A DNA stretch of 64,000 bases from Mangrovimicrobium sp033283265 (GCA_033283265.1 JAWMQN010000001.1:992001-1056000), one strand, 5' to 3'; counted from the stretch's first letter, positions 52,134 through 61,117 are shown. The notes: generated by a model from the sequence alone, not told the origin. Program-made: numbers and translations.

Positions 52134-53987
52134 ATGAGACTGACCCGACTGCTGCTCGTCGCCTGCGCAGCACTTGCAGCCGCCCCGCTCCACGCCGGCA
52201 ACTTCCTGGCTGACTGGCGCGAGAACATCAACGCCGAGGCCGATATCAACCGTCTCGGGGAGTACTACCTCCAGCTGGAGCTCGAACAGTGGCCCACCGA
52301 CGGCATCGCCTACGGCTTGCACGGGAAGGACGGCGATCCGACCTTCTACGACGACCGCTTGCCAGACCCGACCGTGGCGACAGCGGGGGCCTTCGATGCG
52401 GCCCGCGAGACCCTGCTCCGGCGGCTCGGGAAAATCGACGCCAGCGCGCTCGGGCGCAGCGACCAGATCGACCTGCGCATCCTGAACAACAGGGTCAAAC
52501 TGGATCTCTTCAGGGCGCAGACACTGCGCTTACAGGAAAGCCCCTCCACCTGGAGCCAGACGCTCTCTTACGGCCTGTCCGGCCTGGTGGGCCGGGATTA
52601 CGCGCCGCTGGACCAGCGCCTGCTCAGCCTCGGCCGGCGCTGCGCTGGGACCGCCAACTACCTGGCCGGGGTCCGCGCCATCCTCACGCAGCAGTCGATC
52701 CAGCCGCCGGCCGTGGATAAAAGCACCGCACTGGCACAGTTCAGGGGCTTTGAGCGCGAGGGTGGGCTGTTCGACAAGGTCCTGCCCGCGCAACTTGCAG
52801 CGTCGAAACTCGCCTCCGAACAACAGGCGGGTATAAGCGCTGACTGCAAAAATGCCCGGCGGGCGATTCATGAGTTCGCCGACTGGTTCGAGAAAGACGT
52901 CCTGCCGCGCGCCGACGGTGAATGGCGCACCGGGAAAGCGGTCTACGACGAGCAGTACGCCCTGCAGCTCGACTATCCCCTGTCGCCCGATGACCTCCTC
53001 GCCCAGGCAGAGGCACGACTCGACCGCGAGAGCAAGAAACTTGTCGCCACCGCCCGCGCGATTCACGACGAATTCCTGGCAGCGGAAATTGCCGCTGGAT
53101 CGATAGCGCCCCAGGCAGAGCTCGGCGACCAGCAGGTGGTGAAGAACGCCTTCGACAAAATGGCCGAAGACCGGCCGACGGTCGACTCCCTGGTCGAGGA
53201 CAGCTACGCGCTGGCAGACAGCATCGTCGGCTTTGTCCGCGAACACCAGCTGATGGACCTGCCCCCGGCGTCGAAATTGCGGATTGAAGCCGTGCCGCCC
53301 CAGCTCAGTGGCACTGCGGTGGCGTTTATCTACACCGCCCCGCCCTTCGAGCCGGATCTCGAGTCGGTGTGGTTCTGGGATCTCGACCTGCTGCGGACCT
53401 CCCCCGACTTCCTCAAGGAATACAATCGCCCCATGCTGGCGCTGGTGTACATTCACGAGGGCGTGCCGGGGCACTTTGTCCAGCTGGAATATTCCAATCG
53501 CGCGCAGCGGGTAATACCCAGGGTGTTCTGGAACGGCGCCATGGTCGAGGGCTGGGCGAGCTATATCACCACGCAACTGGTGGAGCAGGGCTTCACCGTC
53601 TACCCGGGCAATCCCATCGGGTACCAGATCCAGCAGTTGGCCGACAGCAAGGTCGTGCTGCGCTCGGTGATCAACGCGATCATCGACCTGCGCCTCAATC
53701 GCAGCGACTGGAGCGAGGAGGAGGCGTTAGCGCTCATGCTCGAGCGAGGCTACCAGCAGGAGGGCGAAGCCCGCGGCAAGATCCAGCGCGCACAGACGGG
53801 GGCGGTGCAACTCAGCAGCTATTTTGCCGGGCAGCTCGCCATCGAACAGATTCTCGCGGAATACCGCGAACTCCGGGGTGATGGTTTCAGCTACAAGGAG
53901 TTCAACGAAAAGCTGGTGAGCGCCGGATCACCGCCCTTCTTCGCCATTCGCGAGTTCATGCTGCAGCCGCCGCCCGGCGAGCAGTAA
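52134..53987 (+). CDS. DUF885-family protein, exported
   Basis: A 617-residue protein with a signal peptide (ending PLHAG). The family motif reads VYIHEGVPGHFVQLEYSNR, with an HEGxPGHxxQ core, followed by FWNGAMVEGWASYITTQL. It is a paralogue in domain sense of the cytoplasmic protein at 34.4 kb. A periplasmic metallopeptidase-like role is suggested by the motif but not proven. GGAG lies about 8 bases before the ATG. Confidence 0.88.
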   Translation: MRLTRLLLVACAALAAAPLHAGNFLADWRENINAEADINRLGEYYLQLELEQWPTDGIAYGLHGKDGDPTFYDDRLPDPTVATAGAFDAARETLLRRLGKIDASALGRSDQIDLRILNNRVKLDLFRAQTLRLQESPSTWSQTLSYGLSGLVGRDYAPLDQRLLSLGRRCAGTANYLAGVRAILTQQSIQPPAVDKSTALAQFRGFEREGGLFDKVLPAQLAASKLASEQQAGISADCKNARRAIHEFADWFEKDVLPRADGEWRTGKAVYDEQYALQLDYPLSPDDLLAQAEARLDRESKKLVATARAIHDEFLAAEIAAGSIAPQAELGDQQVVKNAFDKMAEDRPTVDSLVEDSYALADSIVGFVREHQLMDLPPASKLRIEAVPPQLSGTAVAFIYTAPPFEPDLESVWFWDLDLLRTSPDFLKEYNRPMLALVYIHEGVPGHFVQLEYSNRAQRVIPRVFWNGAMVEGWASYITTQLVEQGFTVYPGNPIGYQIQQLADSKVVLRSVINAIIDLRLNRSDWSEEEALALMLERGYQQEGEARGKIQRAQTGAVQLSSYFAGQLAIEQILAEYRELRGDGFSYKEFNEKLVSAGSPPFFAIREFMLQPPPGEQ

Positions 53988-54012
53988 TCACCGTCGGGGG
54001 CAGGCGCTGCGC

Positions 54013-54135
54013 TCAGACGGCGAGCTCCGGCGTATCCCCTTCCAGCAGCGACACCGCTATCGCCGGATAGGGCGGGACGTTGCCGGCCGCCGCGAGCGCG
54101 GGGCCAGGACCCGGGGTTAGGTCACTAATCGTCAT
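54013..54135 (-). other. Short open frame divergent from hipBA
   Basis: A 40-codon frame (MTISDLTPGPGPALAAAG at the start, SLLEGDTPELAV at the end) whose ATG lies inside the first hipBA operator. From codon 8 on, the codons have the high third-position GC of local genes. There is no ribosome-binding site. It may be the remaining 3' end of an older gene cut when the AT-rich hip region arrived, or an accidental frame. Confidence 0.25.
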
Positions 54136-54144
54136 TATTGACGA
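54129..54144. promoter_or_regulatory. hipBA operator candidate 1
   Basis: Perfect palindromic arms TCGTCA-N4-TGACGA in the AT-rich region upstream of the antitoxin gene. It shares the layout TCGTC-N6-GACGA with the second site 39 bases downstream, as expected for tandem HipB dimers. Confidence 0.65.
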
Positions 54145-54167
54145 ATTAGGCCTTTATTATATATATA

Positions 54168-54183
54168 TCGTCTTTTATGACGA
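54168..54183. promoter_or_regulatory. hipBA operator candidate 2
   Basis: TCGTC-TTTTAT-GACGA, the same arms as operator 1. It directly abuts a promoter candidate, so HipB binding here would block RNA polymerase. Confidence 0.65.
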
Positions 54184-54184
54184 C

Positions 54185-54212
54185 TTGATATGCATTTAGC
54201 TGAGTATATTTA
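54185..54212 (+). promoter_or_regulatory. hipBA promoter candidate
   Basis: TTGATA and TATTTA hexamers 16 bases apart, immediately after operator 2 and about 60 bases before the hipB start. Confidence 0.5.
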
Positions 54213-54271
54213 TTCGCTATTTATTACGATTTATGGCTAATATTAACTATATATCGCAATAAGACACGACT

Positions 54272-54622
54272 ATGCAGATTACGTCGTTACTCAGTGATGA
54301 CGCCATTCTCTCGGAGCTGGGCGAACGCCTCGCCGCCCGCCGGGTCGAGCTGCAGCTCACCCAGGCCGCGGTAGCCGAGCAGGCGGGTATCGCCAAGCGC
54401 TCCCTCGAGCGCATGGAAGCGGGCCACTCCTCCCAGCTCGCCAGCCTGGTTCGGGTGCTGCGCGTCCTCGACGCCATGCCGGGCCTGGAAGGGCTGGTGC
54501 CGGCAGCGGGACCGCGGCCCATGGACCTGTTGCAACGCAAGGGCAAACGCCGCCAGCGGGCCTCGGGGAAGCGCCGGCGCAGTGACGACCTGGAGCCCTG
54601 GTCCTGGGGAGATGACACATGA
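54272..54622 (+). CDS. hipB: HipB-type antitoxin, XRE-family repressor
   Basis: A 116-residue protein with an XRE helix-turn-helix (LGERLAARRVELQLTQAAVAEQAGIAKRSLERMEAG, given here only as positions 16-51, with recognition helix KRSLERME) followed by a basic tail (RKGKRRQRASGKRRR). It should bind the two TCGTC-N6-GACGA sites upstream and neutralise HipA. Its stop overlaps the hipA start (ATGA). The 5' region is AT-rich and lacks a clear ribosome-binding site. Confidence 0.9.
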   Translation: MQITSLLSDDAILSELGERLAARRVELQLTQAAVAEQAGIAKRSLERMEAGHSSQLASLVRVLRVLDAMPGLEGLVPAAGPRPMDLLQRKGKRRQRASGKRRRSDDLEPWSWGDDT

Positions 54623-56001
54623 CCACGTTAGCGGAAGTCCGCCTCTGGGGCAGGACCATCGGCGCCGTATCACTGGTCGATGGCGAGGCGGTCGCGGCCT
54701 TCGAGTACGCCGCGGATTTTGCCGCCAGCGGGATACAGGTCGCCCCTCTTGTCATGCCCCTGTCGCGGCGCGTCTACCGCTTCCCGGAACTGGCCCGGGA
54801 GACCTTCCGCGGCCTGCCGGGGCTGCTCGCGGACTCCCTGCCGGACAGGTTCGGCAACGCCCTGATCGACGCCTGGCTGGCCGCTCAGGGCCGCAGCCCC
54901 GCCTCCTTCAACGCCGTCGAGCGCCTCTGTTACACCGGTGCCCGCGGCATGGGTGCGCTGGAGTTCGCCCCGGCCACCGGGCCGACGCCGCGCCAGGCCA
55001 CCCGCATCGAGGTCGACCGCCTGGTGGAGCTGGCCTCCGACATCCTCAGCCACCGCAGCGCGCTGCAGGCCTCCTTCGGTGACACGGACAAGGCCGACGC
55101 CCTGCGCGACATCCTCCGCGTCGGCACCTCCGCGGGCGGCGCCCGGGCCAAGGCGGTGATCGCCTGGAACGAGGCGACCAACGAGGTCCGCTCGGGCCAG
55201 GTCGCCGCGGGCGAGGGCTTCGACTACTGGCTGCTCAAGTTCGACGGGGTGAGCGGCAACCGCGACAAGGAACTCGAGGACCCCAGGGGTTACGGCCTGA
55301 TCGAGTACGCCTACTACCTGATGGCCCGCGCCTGCGGCATCGACATCGAGGAGTGCCGCCTGTTCGAGGAGAACGGCCGCCAGCATTTCATGACCCGCCG
55401 CTTCGACCGCCTGCCCGGCGGCGAGAAGCTGCACATGCAGTCCCTGTGCGCCCTCGCCCACTACGACTTCAACCTCGCCGGTGCCTACAGCTACGAGCAG
55501 GCCCTGCTGGTGATGCGCCAGCTGGGTTTGCCGATGAGCGCGATCGAACAGCAGTTCCGGCGCATGGCCTTCAACATCCTCGCCCGCAACCAGGACGACC
55601 ACGTCAAGAACATCGCCTTCCTGATGAACCGGGCCGGCGAGTGGTCGCTCTCCCCCGCCTTCGACATGACCTACAGCTACAACCCCGCGGGCACCTGGAC
55701 GGCCAGCCACCAGATGAGCATGAACGGCAAGCGCGACGAATTCTCCCTCGATGATTTCAAAAGCTGTGCGAAATCCGCCTCGATGAAGCGCGGCCGGGCG
55801 GAAACCATTGTCGGCGAAGTCGCGGCAGCGGTCGCGCGCTGGCCGGAGTTTGCCGACGCCGCCGGCGTGCCCACCGAGGTGCGCGACGCCATTTACCGGA
55901 CCCTGCGCTACGCCGGGTTCATGCCGGCGCAGAAGAAGGGCGGGACGGCTCCCGCGGAGAACCCGGCAGACAGGGACCAGTTCGAACTGCCCTTCAGCTA
56001 G
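54619..56001 (+). CDS. hipA: HipA-type serine/threonine kinase toxin
   Basis: A 460-residue HipA protein. An N-subdomain is followed by the kinase core. The flexible glycine loop is VGTSAGGARAKA, where S171 matches the autophosphorylated Ser of E. coli HipA. The catalytic motif is ARNQDDHVKNIAF (D326 or D327, N331) and the metal-binding motif SPAFDMTYSYNP (D349). Known HipA phosphorylates glutamyl-tRNA synthetase and blocks translation; the target of this one is not known. All key residues are present, so an active toxin is expected. Confidence 0.92.
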   Translation: MTTLAEVRLWGRTIGAVSLVDGEAVAAFEYAADFAASGIQVAPLVMPLSRRVYRFPELARETFRGLPGLLADSLPDRFGNALIDAWLAAQGRSPASFNAVERLCYTGARGMGALEFAPATGPTPRQATRIEVDRLVELASDILSHRSALQASFGDTDKADALRDILRVGTSAGGARAKAVIAWNEATNEVRSGQVAAGEGFDYWLLKFDGVSGNRDKELEDPRGYGLIEYAYYLMARACGIDIEECRLFEENGRQHFMTRRFDRLPGGEKLHMQSLCALAHYDFNLAGAYSYEQALLVMRQLGLPMSAIEQQFRRMAFNILARNQDDHVKNIAFLMNRAGEWSLSPAFDMTYSYNPAGTWTASHQMSMNGKRDEFSLDDFKSCAKSASMKRGRAETIVGEVAAAVARWPEFADAAGVPTEVRDAIYRTLRYAGFMPAQKKGGTAPAENPADRDQFELPFS

Positions 56002-56072
56002 CCGCAACATGGCTGGCGCGGCACATTACTGGCAGAATGCGCGGACCCCGAACCACTGCAAGCACACTCGCA

Positions 56073-57161
56073 ATGCTGAAATTACCGGGTTTCCCGGTCA
56101 CCATCCTCGCACTGGCACTCTCACTGGCAATGGGCGCCCAGGCAGCCGCCCGCGCCGACGAGCTGGCCGCGTACCAGCGCCCGGACAGCATCCCCTACCC
56201 CGCCGCCAACCCCTACTCCGCGGCCAAGGCGGCGCTGGGAAAGCAGCTGTTTTTCGACCCTCGCCTGTCCCGCGACAACGACATCAGCTGTGCCAGCTGC
56301 CACGTCCCGGAGAAGGGCTGGGAGGATGGCCTGGCCACGGCTGTGGGCGCGGACCAGCTGCGTAACGAACGCCACACGCCCACGGTGCAGAACCTGGCCT
56401 GGAGCACTGCCCTGCTCTGGGACGGCCGCACACCGACGCTGGAATCCCAGGTCTGGTTCGCCATCAGCGCCCACGACGAGATGGCCCAGGATGTCGGCGA
56501 ACTGATGGACGAACTGGCCGCCGTGCCCGCCTACGCCACTGCCTTTGCCGCGCTATTTCCCGAGCGCGGCATCAGCCTGATCACCCTGTCCGCGGCGATA
56601 GCCACCTTCGAGCGGGGCATCGTGTCGGGGGACACACCTTTCGACCGCTGGGTCGCCGGCGACGCGAGCGCGCTCTCCGCCGAGGCGCGTCGCGGCTTCG
56701 CCCTGTTCACCGGCGAGGCAAACTGCGTCGCCTGCCACAGCGGCTGGAATTTCAGCGACGGCAAGTTCCACGACACCGGCCTGCCCGCCAGCGCAGATAG
56801 CGGCCGCTTCCGCTACTCCCGCGACCCGGCGGACCGACACGCCTTCAAGACACCGGGGCTGCGCAACCTCGGCCGGCGCGCGCCCTACATGCACAACGGC
56901 TCACTGACCTCCCTGCCGGAGGTGCTGGCGCATTACAATAGCGGCTTTATCGAGCGCGAGAGCCTGGCGCCGGAGATGCGCGCGTTGGCACTGGGTCCGG
57001 CGGATTTGCAGGCATTGCTGGCCTTCCTGGCCGCGCTGGACGACGCGGACCCGCCTGCAGCGGCGGCAGCGCAAGGTGCACTGCCCAGCGCTGCACGCAC
57101 GACCGGGGAAAAAACCATGGCATCCACAATTCCTCCCGTTTCCACTGCCGGGGCCGAGTAG
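56073..57161 (+). CDS. Di-haem cytochrome c peroxidase
   Basis: A 362-residue exported protein (signal peptide ending AAARA). Two c-type haem sites: SCASCHVPE (C73, C76, H77) and NCVACHSG (C218, C221, H222). The WDGRTPTLESQ segment and the distal Met in APYMHNGS (M273) match bacterial CcpA-type peroxidases rather than MauG, which has Tyr. It reduces hydrogen peroxide in the periplasm. Start ATG at 56073; the ribosome-binding site is weak. The next start codon follows its stop directly. Confidence 0.92.
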   Translation: MLKLPGFPVTILALALSLAMGAQAAARADELAAYQRPDSIPYPAANPYSAAKAALGKQLFFDPRLSRDNDISCASCHVPEKGWEDGLATAVGADQLRNERHTPTVQNLAWSTALLWDGRTPTLESQVWFAISAHDEMAQDVGELMDELAAVPAYATAFAALFPERGISLITLSAAIATFERGIVSGDTPFDRWVAGDASALSAEARRGFALFTGEANCVACHSGWNFSDGKFHDTGLPASADSGRFRYSRDPADRHAFKTPGLRNLGRRAPYMHNGSLTSLPEVLAHYNSGFIERESLAPEMRALALGPADLQALLAFLAALDDADPPAAAAAQGALPSAARTTGEKTMASTIPPVSTAGAE

Positions 57162-58805
57162 ATGGCACTGGCCAATGGCTCCTGCCTGTGCGGTACCGTC
57201 CGCTTCGAAGTGGAGGGCGACTTCTCCGCCTTCTACCTCTGCCATTGCGTCCACTGTCGCAAGGACACCGGCTCCGCCCACGCCGCCAACCTCTTCGCCG
57301 GCCCCGCGAGCCTGCGCTGGTTGTCGGGGACTGATGCCGTTCGCCAGTTCCAGCTGCCGCAAACCCGCCACGCCCGCGCCTTCTGCGGCGAGTGCGGCTC
57401 CGCATTGCCGCTGGAACAGGCAGAAGGCGCGGGCGTGGTGGTGCCCGCGGGCAGCCTGGACTCGACGCTGGCGTTGCGGCCCACGGCGCACATTTTCTGC
57501 GCCAGCCGCGCCAGCTGGGACCGCGACCTGGAACAGCTGCCGTGCATCCCGGGCTCCCCCGCAGTCACCCCGCGGCCTGAAACAACCGCCGATACCGCGG
57601 CGGTTTCCAGCTTCACGACCGCGGGCGACGCCCGCCGCATGGCCCGGAGCGGCTTTATGGCGCTGAGCGGTCGGCCCGCTGCGCCCGCGCTCTGCCCGGT
57701 GCCGCTGGCGAGTGTCGCCGACCGCCTGCTGGATGACTTCCGCGCCCTGTGCGGGCGCGAGATCCTGCCCGGCGTATCCGGCGCAAGCCTGCTCACCGAG
57801 CGCGCCGCCATCACCGGCAGCCAGCCGCAGGGCAGCCTGTCGCACAACGGCTACTGCCGCCTGCTGCCCTGTGCCGATGGGATGCTCGGAGCCAACCTCC
57901 CCCGGGACAGTGACTGGGAACTGCTGCCCGCCTGGCTGGAGAGCGAACAGGTCCGGGATTGGGAACAACTGGCGGCACTCATCGCCACGCGCCCGGCCGC
58001 TCTGCTGGTCGAGCGCGCGCGACTGCTGGGGCTGGCGGTGGTGGATGCCACGCAAATCCCCGCCCCGGTGAGCGCGTGGAACGTCGTCACCAGCATCGGC
58101 GAGCGGCTGGCCCGGCCCGTGCGCCCCGCACCCCGGGTGGTGGATCTTTCCAGCCTCTGGGCCGGCCCCCTGTGCACCCACCTGTGGCAGGCGGCGGGCG
58201 CCGACGTCACCAAGGTGGAAAGCCTGCAGCGCCCGGACGGGGCCCGCGCCGGCTCCGCCGAGTTCTTCGCGCTGCTCAACCAGGGCAAGCACCAGCTCGC
58301 CCTGCCGCTGCACAGCGATGCGGGCCGGGCGCAGCTGCGCGAACTGATTCGCACTGCGGACATCGTCGTCGAGGCCTCCCGGCCGCGGGCGCTGCGGCAG
58401 ATGGGACTGGTCGCGGAGGACATTCTCGCCGAGCAGCCGGGCCTGACCTGGCTCAGCATCACCGGCTACGGCCGCGCCGAGCCGCAGGCGAACTGGATCG
58501 CCTACGGCGACGACGCCGCCATCGCCGCGGGACTCTCCGCCGTCATGCACGCCGCCAGCGGCGACTGGCTGGTGGTCGGCGACGCCATCGCCGACCCACT
58601 CAGCGGCCTGCATGCGGCACTGGCCGGCTGGGCGGCCTGGCGCGAGGGCGGCGGCCAACTGGTCGACATCGCCCTGGTACGCAGCCTGCAACACTGCATC
58701 GCGGCGACCGCACCGGCGGATGGCGACTACCGCGCGCGCTACCTCCAGTGGCAGGCCGCGCTGCGCGCCGGCGGCATTGCCGCTGCGCCGCCAGGGCGGC
58801 GTTGA
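57162..58805 (+). CDS. Fusion of a GFA (CENP-V) domain with a CaiB/BaiF-type CoA transferase
   Basis: A 547-residue two-part protein in one continuous frame. Residues 1-130 form a GFA zinc domain with Cys at 8, 10, 27, 29, 32, 75 and 78 (SCLCGTVRF, LCHCVHCRK, FCGECGS). A linker leads at about 155 to a class III CoA transferase: ARSGFMALSGRP, the CaiB-type opening RVVDLSSLWAGPLCTHLWQAAGADVTKVE (positions about 325-354), and IADPLSGLHAALAG, where the Asp fits the CoA-ester nucleophile. The ATG follows the peroxidase stop immediately. Joining of an S-(hydroxymethyl)glutathione-type zinc fold with a CoA transferase is unusual; a frameshift-free single gene is what the sequence shows. Confidence 0.85.
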   Translation: MALANGSCLCGTVRFEVEGDFSAFYLCHCVHCRKDTGSAHAANLFAGPASLRWLSGTDAVRQFQLPQTRHARAFCGECGSALPLEQAEGAGVVVPAGSLDSTLALRPTAHIFCASRASWDRDLEQLPCIPGSPAVTPRPETTADTAAVSSFTTAGDARRMARSGFMALSGRPAAPALCPVPLASVADRLLDDFRALCGREILPGVSGASLLTERAAITGSQPQGSLSHNGYCRLLPCADGMLGANLPRDSDWELLPAWLESEQVRDWEQLAALIATRPAALLVERARLLGLAVVDATQIPAPVSAWNVVTSIGERLARPVRPAPRVVDLSSLWAGPLCTHLWQAAGADVTKVESLQRPDGARAGSAEFFALLNQGKHQLALPLHSDAGRAQLRELIRTADIVVEASRPRALRQMGLVAEDILAEQPGLTWLSITGYGRAEPQANWIAYGDDAAIAAGLSAVMHAASGDWLVVGDAIADPLSGLHAALAGWAAWREGGGQLVDIALVRSLQHCIAATAPADGDYRARYLQWQAALRAGGIAAAPPGRR

Positions 58806-58810
58806 AGCAG

Positions 58811-60226
58811 ATGCGCACGAGCACCCTGATCAGGCGAGCCCGGCTCTACGGCACTGATGCAATTGCCGACGTCCGGCTGCGCGACGGCCGCATCGAGTCC
58901 ATCGCTGCCGACCAACAGTCCCGGCCGGGCGAGGCCCTGGTCGACGCGGCGGGCGCCTGCCTGCTGCCGGGATTGCACGATCACCACATTCACCTGGTCT
59001 CCCTCGCCGCAGCCCTCGATTCGCTGCACTGCGGCCCACCGGCCATCGCCAGCGAAGCAGAGCTCGCCGGCGCGCTGCAGGCCGCCGATAAGCTGAGCAG
59101 CGACTGGCTGCGCGGCATCGCCTACCACCCCTCGGTGGCCGGCGATATCGACCGCCACTGGCTCGACCGGCACAGCGCCCGGCGCCCGGTGCGCATCCAG
59201 CACCGGGGCGGCCGCCTCTGGGTGCTGAACAGCGCGGCGCTCGAAGCGCTCGGTGTACTCGAAGGCGGGTCCGCCCCCGCCGGCCTCGAATGTATCGCCG
59301 GCCAGCCCAGCGGCAGGCTCTACGAGGAGGACGTCTGGCTGCGCCAGCGACTGGGCAGCCGGTTTCCCGAGCTCGGCCGGGCCAGCCGCCTGTTGGCGAG
59401 TTACGGGGTGACCGGGATTACCGACACTACCCCGCACAACGGCGCCGCGGAGTGGAGCCAATTCGCTGCCAGCCTCGCCAGCGGATCGCTGCTGCAGCGG
59501 GTGCGCATGATGGGTGCCAGCGAACTCGAAAACCGCGAAGATTCAGCCCTGCTGCAGCGCGGCGAGCTGAAAATCCACCTGCTGGAGAGCCAGCTGCCGG
59601 ATTTCGAACAACTCTGCGCGAAGATCACCTCGGCTCACGAACTGGGGCGCGCGGTGGCCGTGCACTGCGTCACCCTCACCGAGCTGCTGTTCACCCTCGG
59701 CGCCCTCGAGGTCAGCGGCAGCATTACCGGCGATCGCATCGAACACGCCTCGGTCACGCCCGACGAACAGCTGGCGCAGATGCGCCGGATGGGCCTGCGG
59801 GTGGTCACCCAGCCGCATTTCATCAGCGAGCGCGGCGACCAGTACCTGCGCGAGGTCGAGGCGCAGGACCAGCCCTGGCTCTACCGCTGCCGGGCTTTCC
59901 TCGACGCGGGCGTGCCACTGGCTGCCGGCTCCGACGCCGCATTCGGCAGCGCCGATCCCTGGGCGGCGATGCGCGCGGCGGTCGAGCGCCGCACACCCGC
60001 GGGGGTCCTGATGGGCGGGCATGAGCGACTGACCCCGGAACAGGCCCTGGCGCTCTACCTGTCGCCGGCGGAGGCGCCAGGCCTTGGCAGCCGCTTGCTC
60101 GAAGTCGGCGCAACCGCCGACCTCTGCCTCCTGCGGCTGCCCTGGGCCAGGGCGCGGGAACAGCTGGACAGCGCACTGGTGCGCGCGGTGTGGCGCGACG
60201 GCGAGTTAATCCACCGCGTCGATTGA
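58811..60226 (+). CDS. Amidohydrolase (Amidohydro_3, YtcJ-like)
   Basis: A 471-residue metal-dependent hydrolase from the ATG at 58811, five bases after the fusion gene. The metal-binding HxH lies in LPGLHDHHIHLVSL, further His in VAVHCVTLTEL and RIEHASVTPDEQ, and the catalytic Asp in AAGSDAAFGSADPWAAM. The family hydrolyses amides or related bonds in small molecules. It likely belongs to the same transcription unit as the peroxidase and the fusion protein. Its last 21 bases overlap the end of the convergent hydratase-like gene. Confidence 0.9.
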   Translation: MRTSTLIRRARLYGTDAIADVRLRDGRIESIAADQQSRPGEALVDAAGACLLPGLHDHHIHLVSLAAALDSLHCGPPAIASEAELAGALQAADKLSSDWLRGIAYHPSVAGDIDRHWLDRHSARRPVRIQHRGGRLWVLNSAALEALGVLEGGSAPAGLECIAGQPSGRLYEEDVWLRQRLGSRFPELGRASRLLASYGVTGITDTTPHNGAAEWSQFAASLASGSLLQRVRMMGASELENREDSALLQRGELKIHLLESQLPDFEQLCAKITSAHELGRAVAVHCVTLTELLFTLGALEVSGSITGDRIEHASVTPDEQLAQMRRMGLRVVTQPHFISERGDQYLREVEAQDQPWLYRCRAFLDAGVPLAAGSDAAFGSADPWAAMRAAVERRTPAGVLMGGHERLTPEQALALYLSPAEAPGLGSRLLEVGATADLCLLRLPWARAREQLDSALVRAVWRDGELIHRVD

Positions 60227-61117
60227 ATCGGCGATGGCGTCGACCAGCCCCCACTCCAGGGCGGTGGCGGCTTTCACCTTCCTCCCCGAGAGCACCATCC
60301 AGGCGGTGCGCTGGCGGCCGATGCGGCGGCTGATCGAGACACAGCCCCCGGCGCCGGGAATCAGGCCGAGTTCGAGTTCCGGCAGCTGGAAGAAGGCTTT
60401 GGGGTGGGCAACGACGCGCCCGGCGAAGGCCGGGAATTCGGCACCGGAACCGAGGCAGGCACTGTGCACAAAGCAGCGCACACGCTGCGCGCAGCGCGCC
60501 AGCAGGCGACCCGGCAGGCACAGGCTGCGAATGCGATGGGCCTCGGCGCTGTCGGTGGCGAGACCGAATTCACGCAGTTCGCCGCCGACGCTGAAACAGG
60601 CCCCGGCGGCAGCGAGGTCGACACGCGCTATGCTGGCGTCCGCCAGGACCAGCTCGAACAACTCGATCAGGGCGTCGCGCATTTCCACCGTCATCGAATT
60701 GCGATTGTCCGGCCGGTTCAGCCTGGCCTGCACCACATCGCCCGCGCGGGTGAGCAGCACCGGCTCCCCGGCGCCACCGGCGACGGCCTCTGCCGCCGCA
60801 CCGCGCGCAGCCAGCCAGGCGCGGTGGCCGCTGCCGCCCTGCAGGGTCGCGTAGGCGAGGGATTCCAGGTTGAGCCCGAGTTCCAGCGGCAGTCGTTCCA
60901 CCGCCCGCAGGACCTGCACCAGGGCCAGGGCCGCCGCCGGCTGGCGCTCGATATTCGCGGCCAGCGCCTCGGCCTCCCCCGGCGTGGTGACCACGGTGTC
61001 GGCGTTGGCAAGCGCGCCTTCACCCACGGCAATCACCGGGCGGGGCTGCTCGAGCAGCCAGCCTTCGGCTGTGGGCAGGTCGCCGGCGGGAATGATCAGG
61101 CTGGGTTCGTTAAACAT
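60206..61117 (-). CDS. Enoyl-CoA hydratase/isomerase-family protein with N-terminal extension
   Basis: A 303-residue protein. Residues about 120-300 form a crotonase domain (VVQARLNRPDNRNSMTVEMRDAL, CFSVGGELREFG, CLGSGAEFPAFAGRVVA, LPELELGLIPGAGG). The first 110 residues are an extra helical domain with LPLELGLNLESLAYATLQGG, which looks like the C-terminal tail of another crotonase. Such two-part forms occur in acyl-CoA catabolism clusters. Convergent with the amidohydrolase, overlapping its 3' end by 21 bases. Confidence 0.85.
   Translation of the reverse strand: MFNEPSLIIPAGDLPTAEGWLLEQPRPVIAVGEGALANADTVVTTPGEAEALAANIERQPAAALALVQVLRAVERLPLELGLNLESLAYATLQGGSGHRAWLAARGAAAEAVAGGAGEPVLLTRAGDVVQARLNRPDNRNSMTVEMRDALIELFELVLADASIARVDLAAAGACFSVGGELREFGLATDSAEAHRIRSLCLPGRLLARCAQRVRCFVHSACLGSGAEFPAFAGRVVAHPKAFFQLPELELGLIPGAGGCVSISRRIGRQRTAWMVLSGRKVKAATALEWGLVDAIADSIDAVD

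Noticed and set aside
56901..58694. 597-codon open frame antisense to the peroxidase and fusion genes
   Set aside because: It is Gly/Ala/Arg-rich with no domain, and explained by high third-position GC of the real genes.
57959..60226. Upstream extension of the amidohydrolase frame to 755 codons
   Set aside because: The extra codons overlap the CoA-transferase domain and read as Arg/Gly/Pro-rich shadow; the ATG at 58811 fits the family start.
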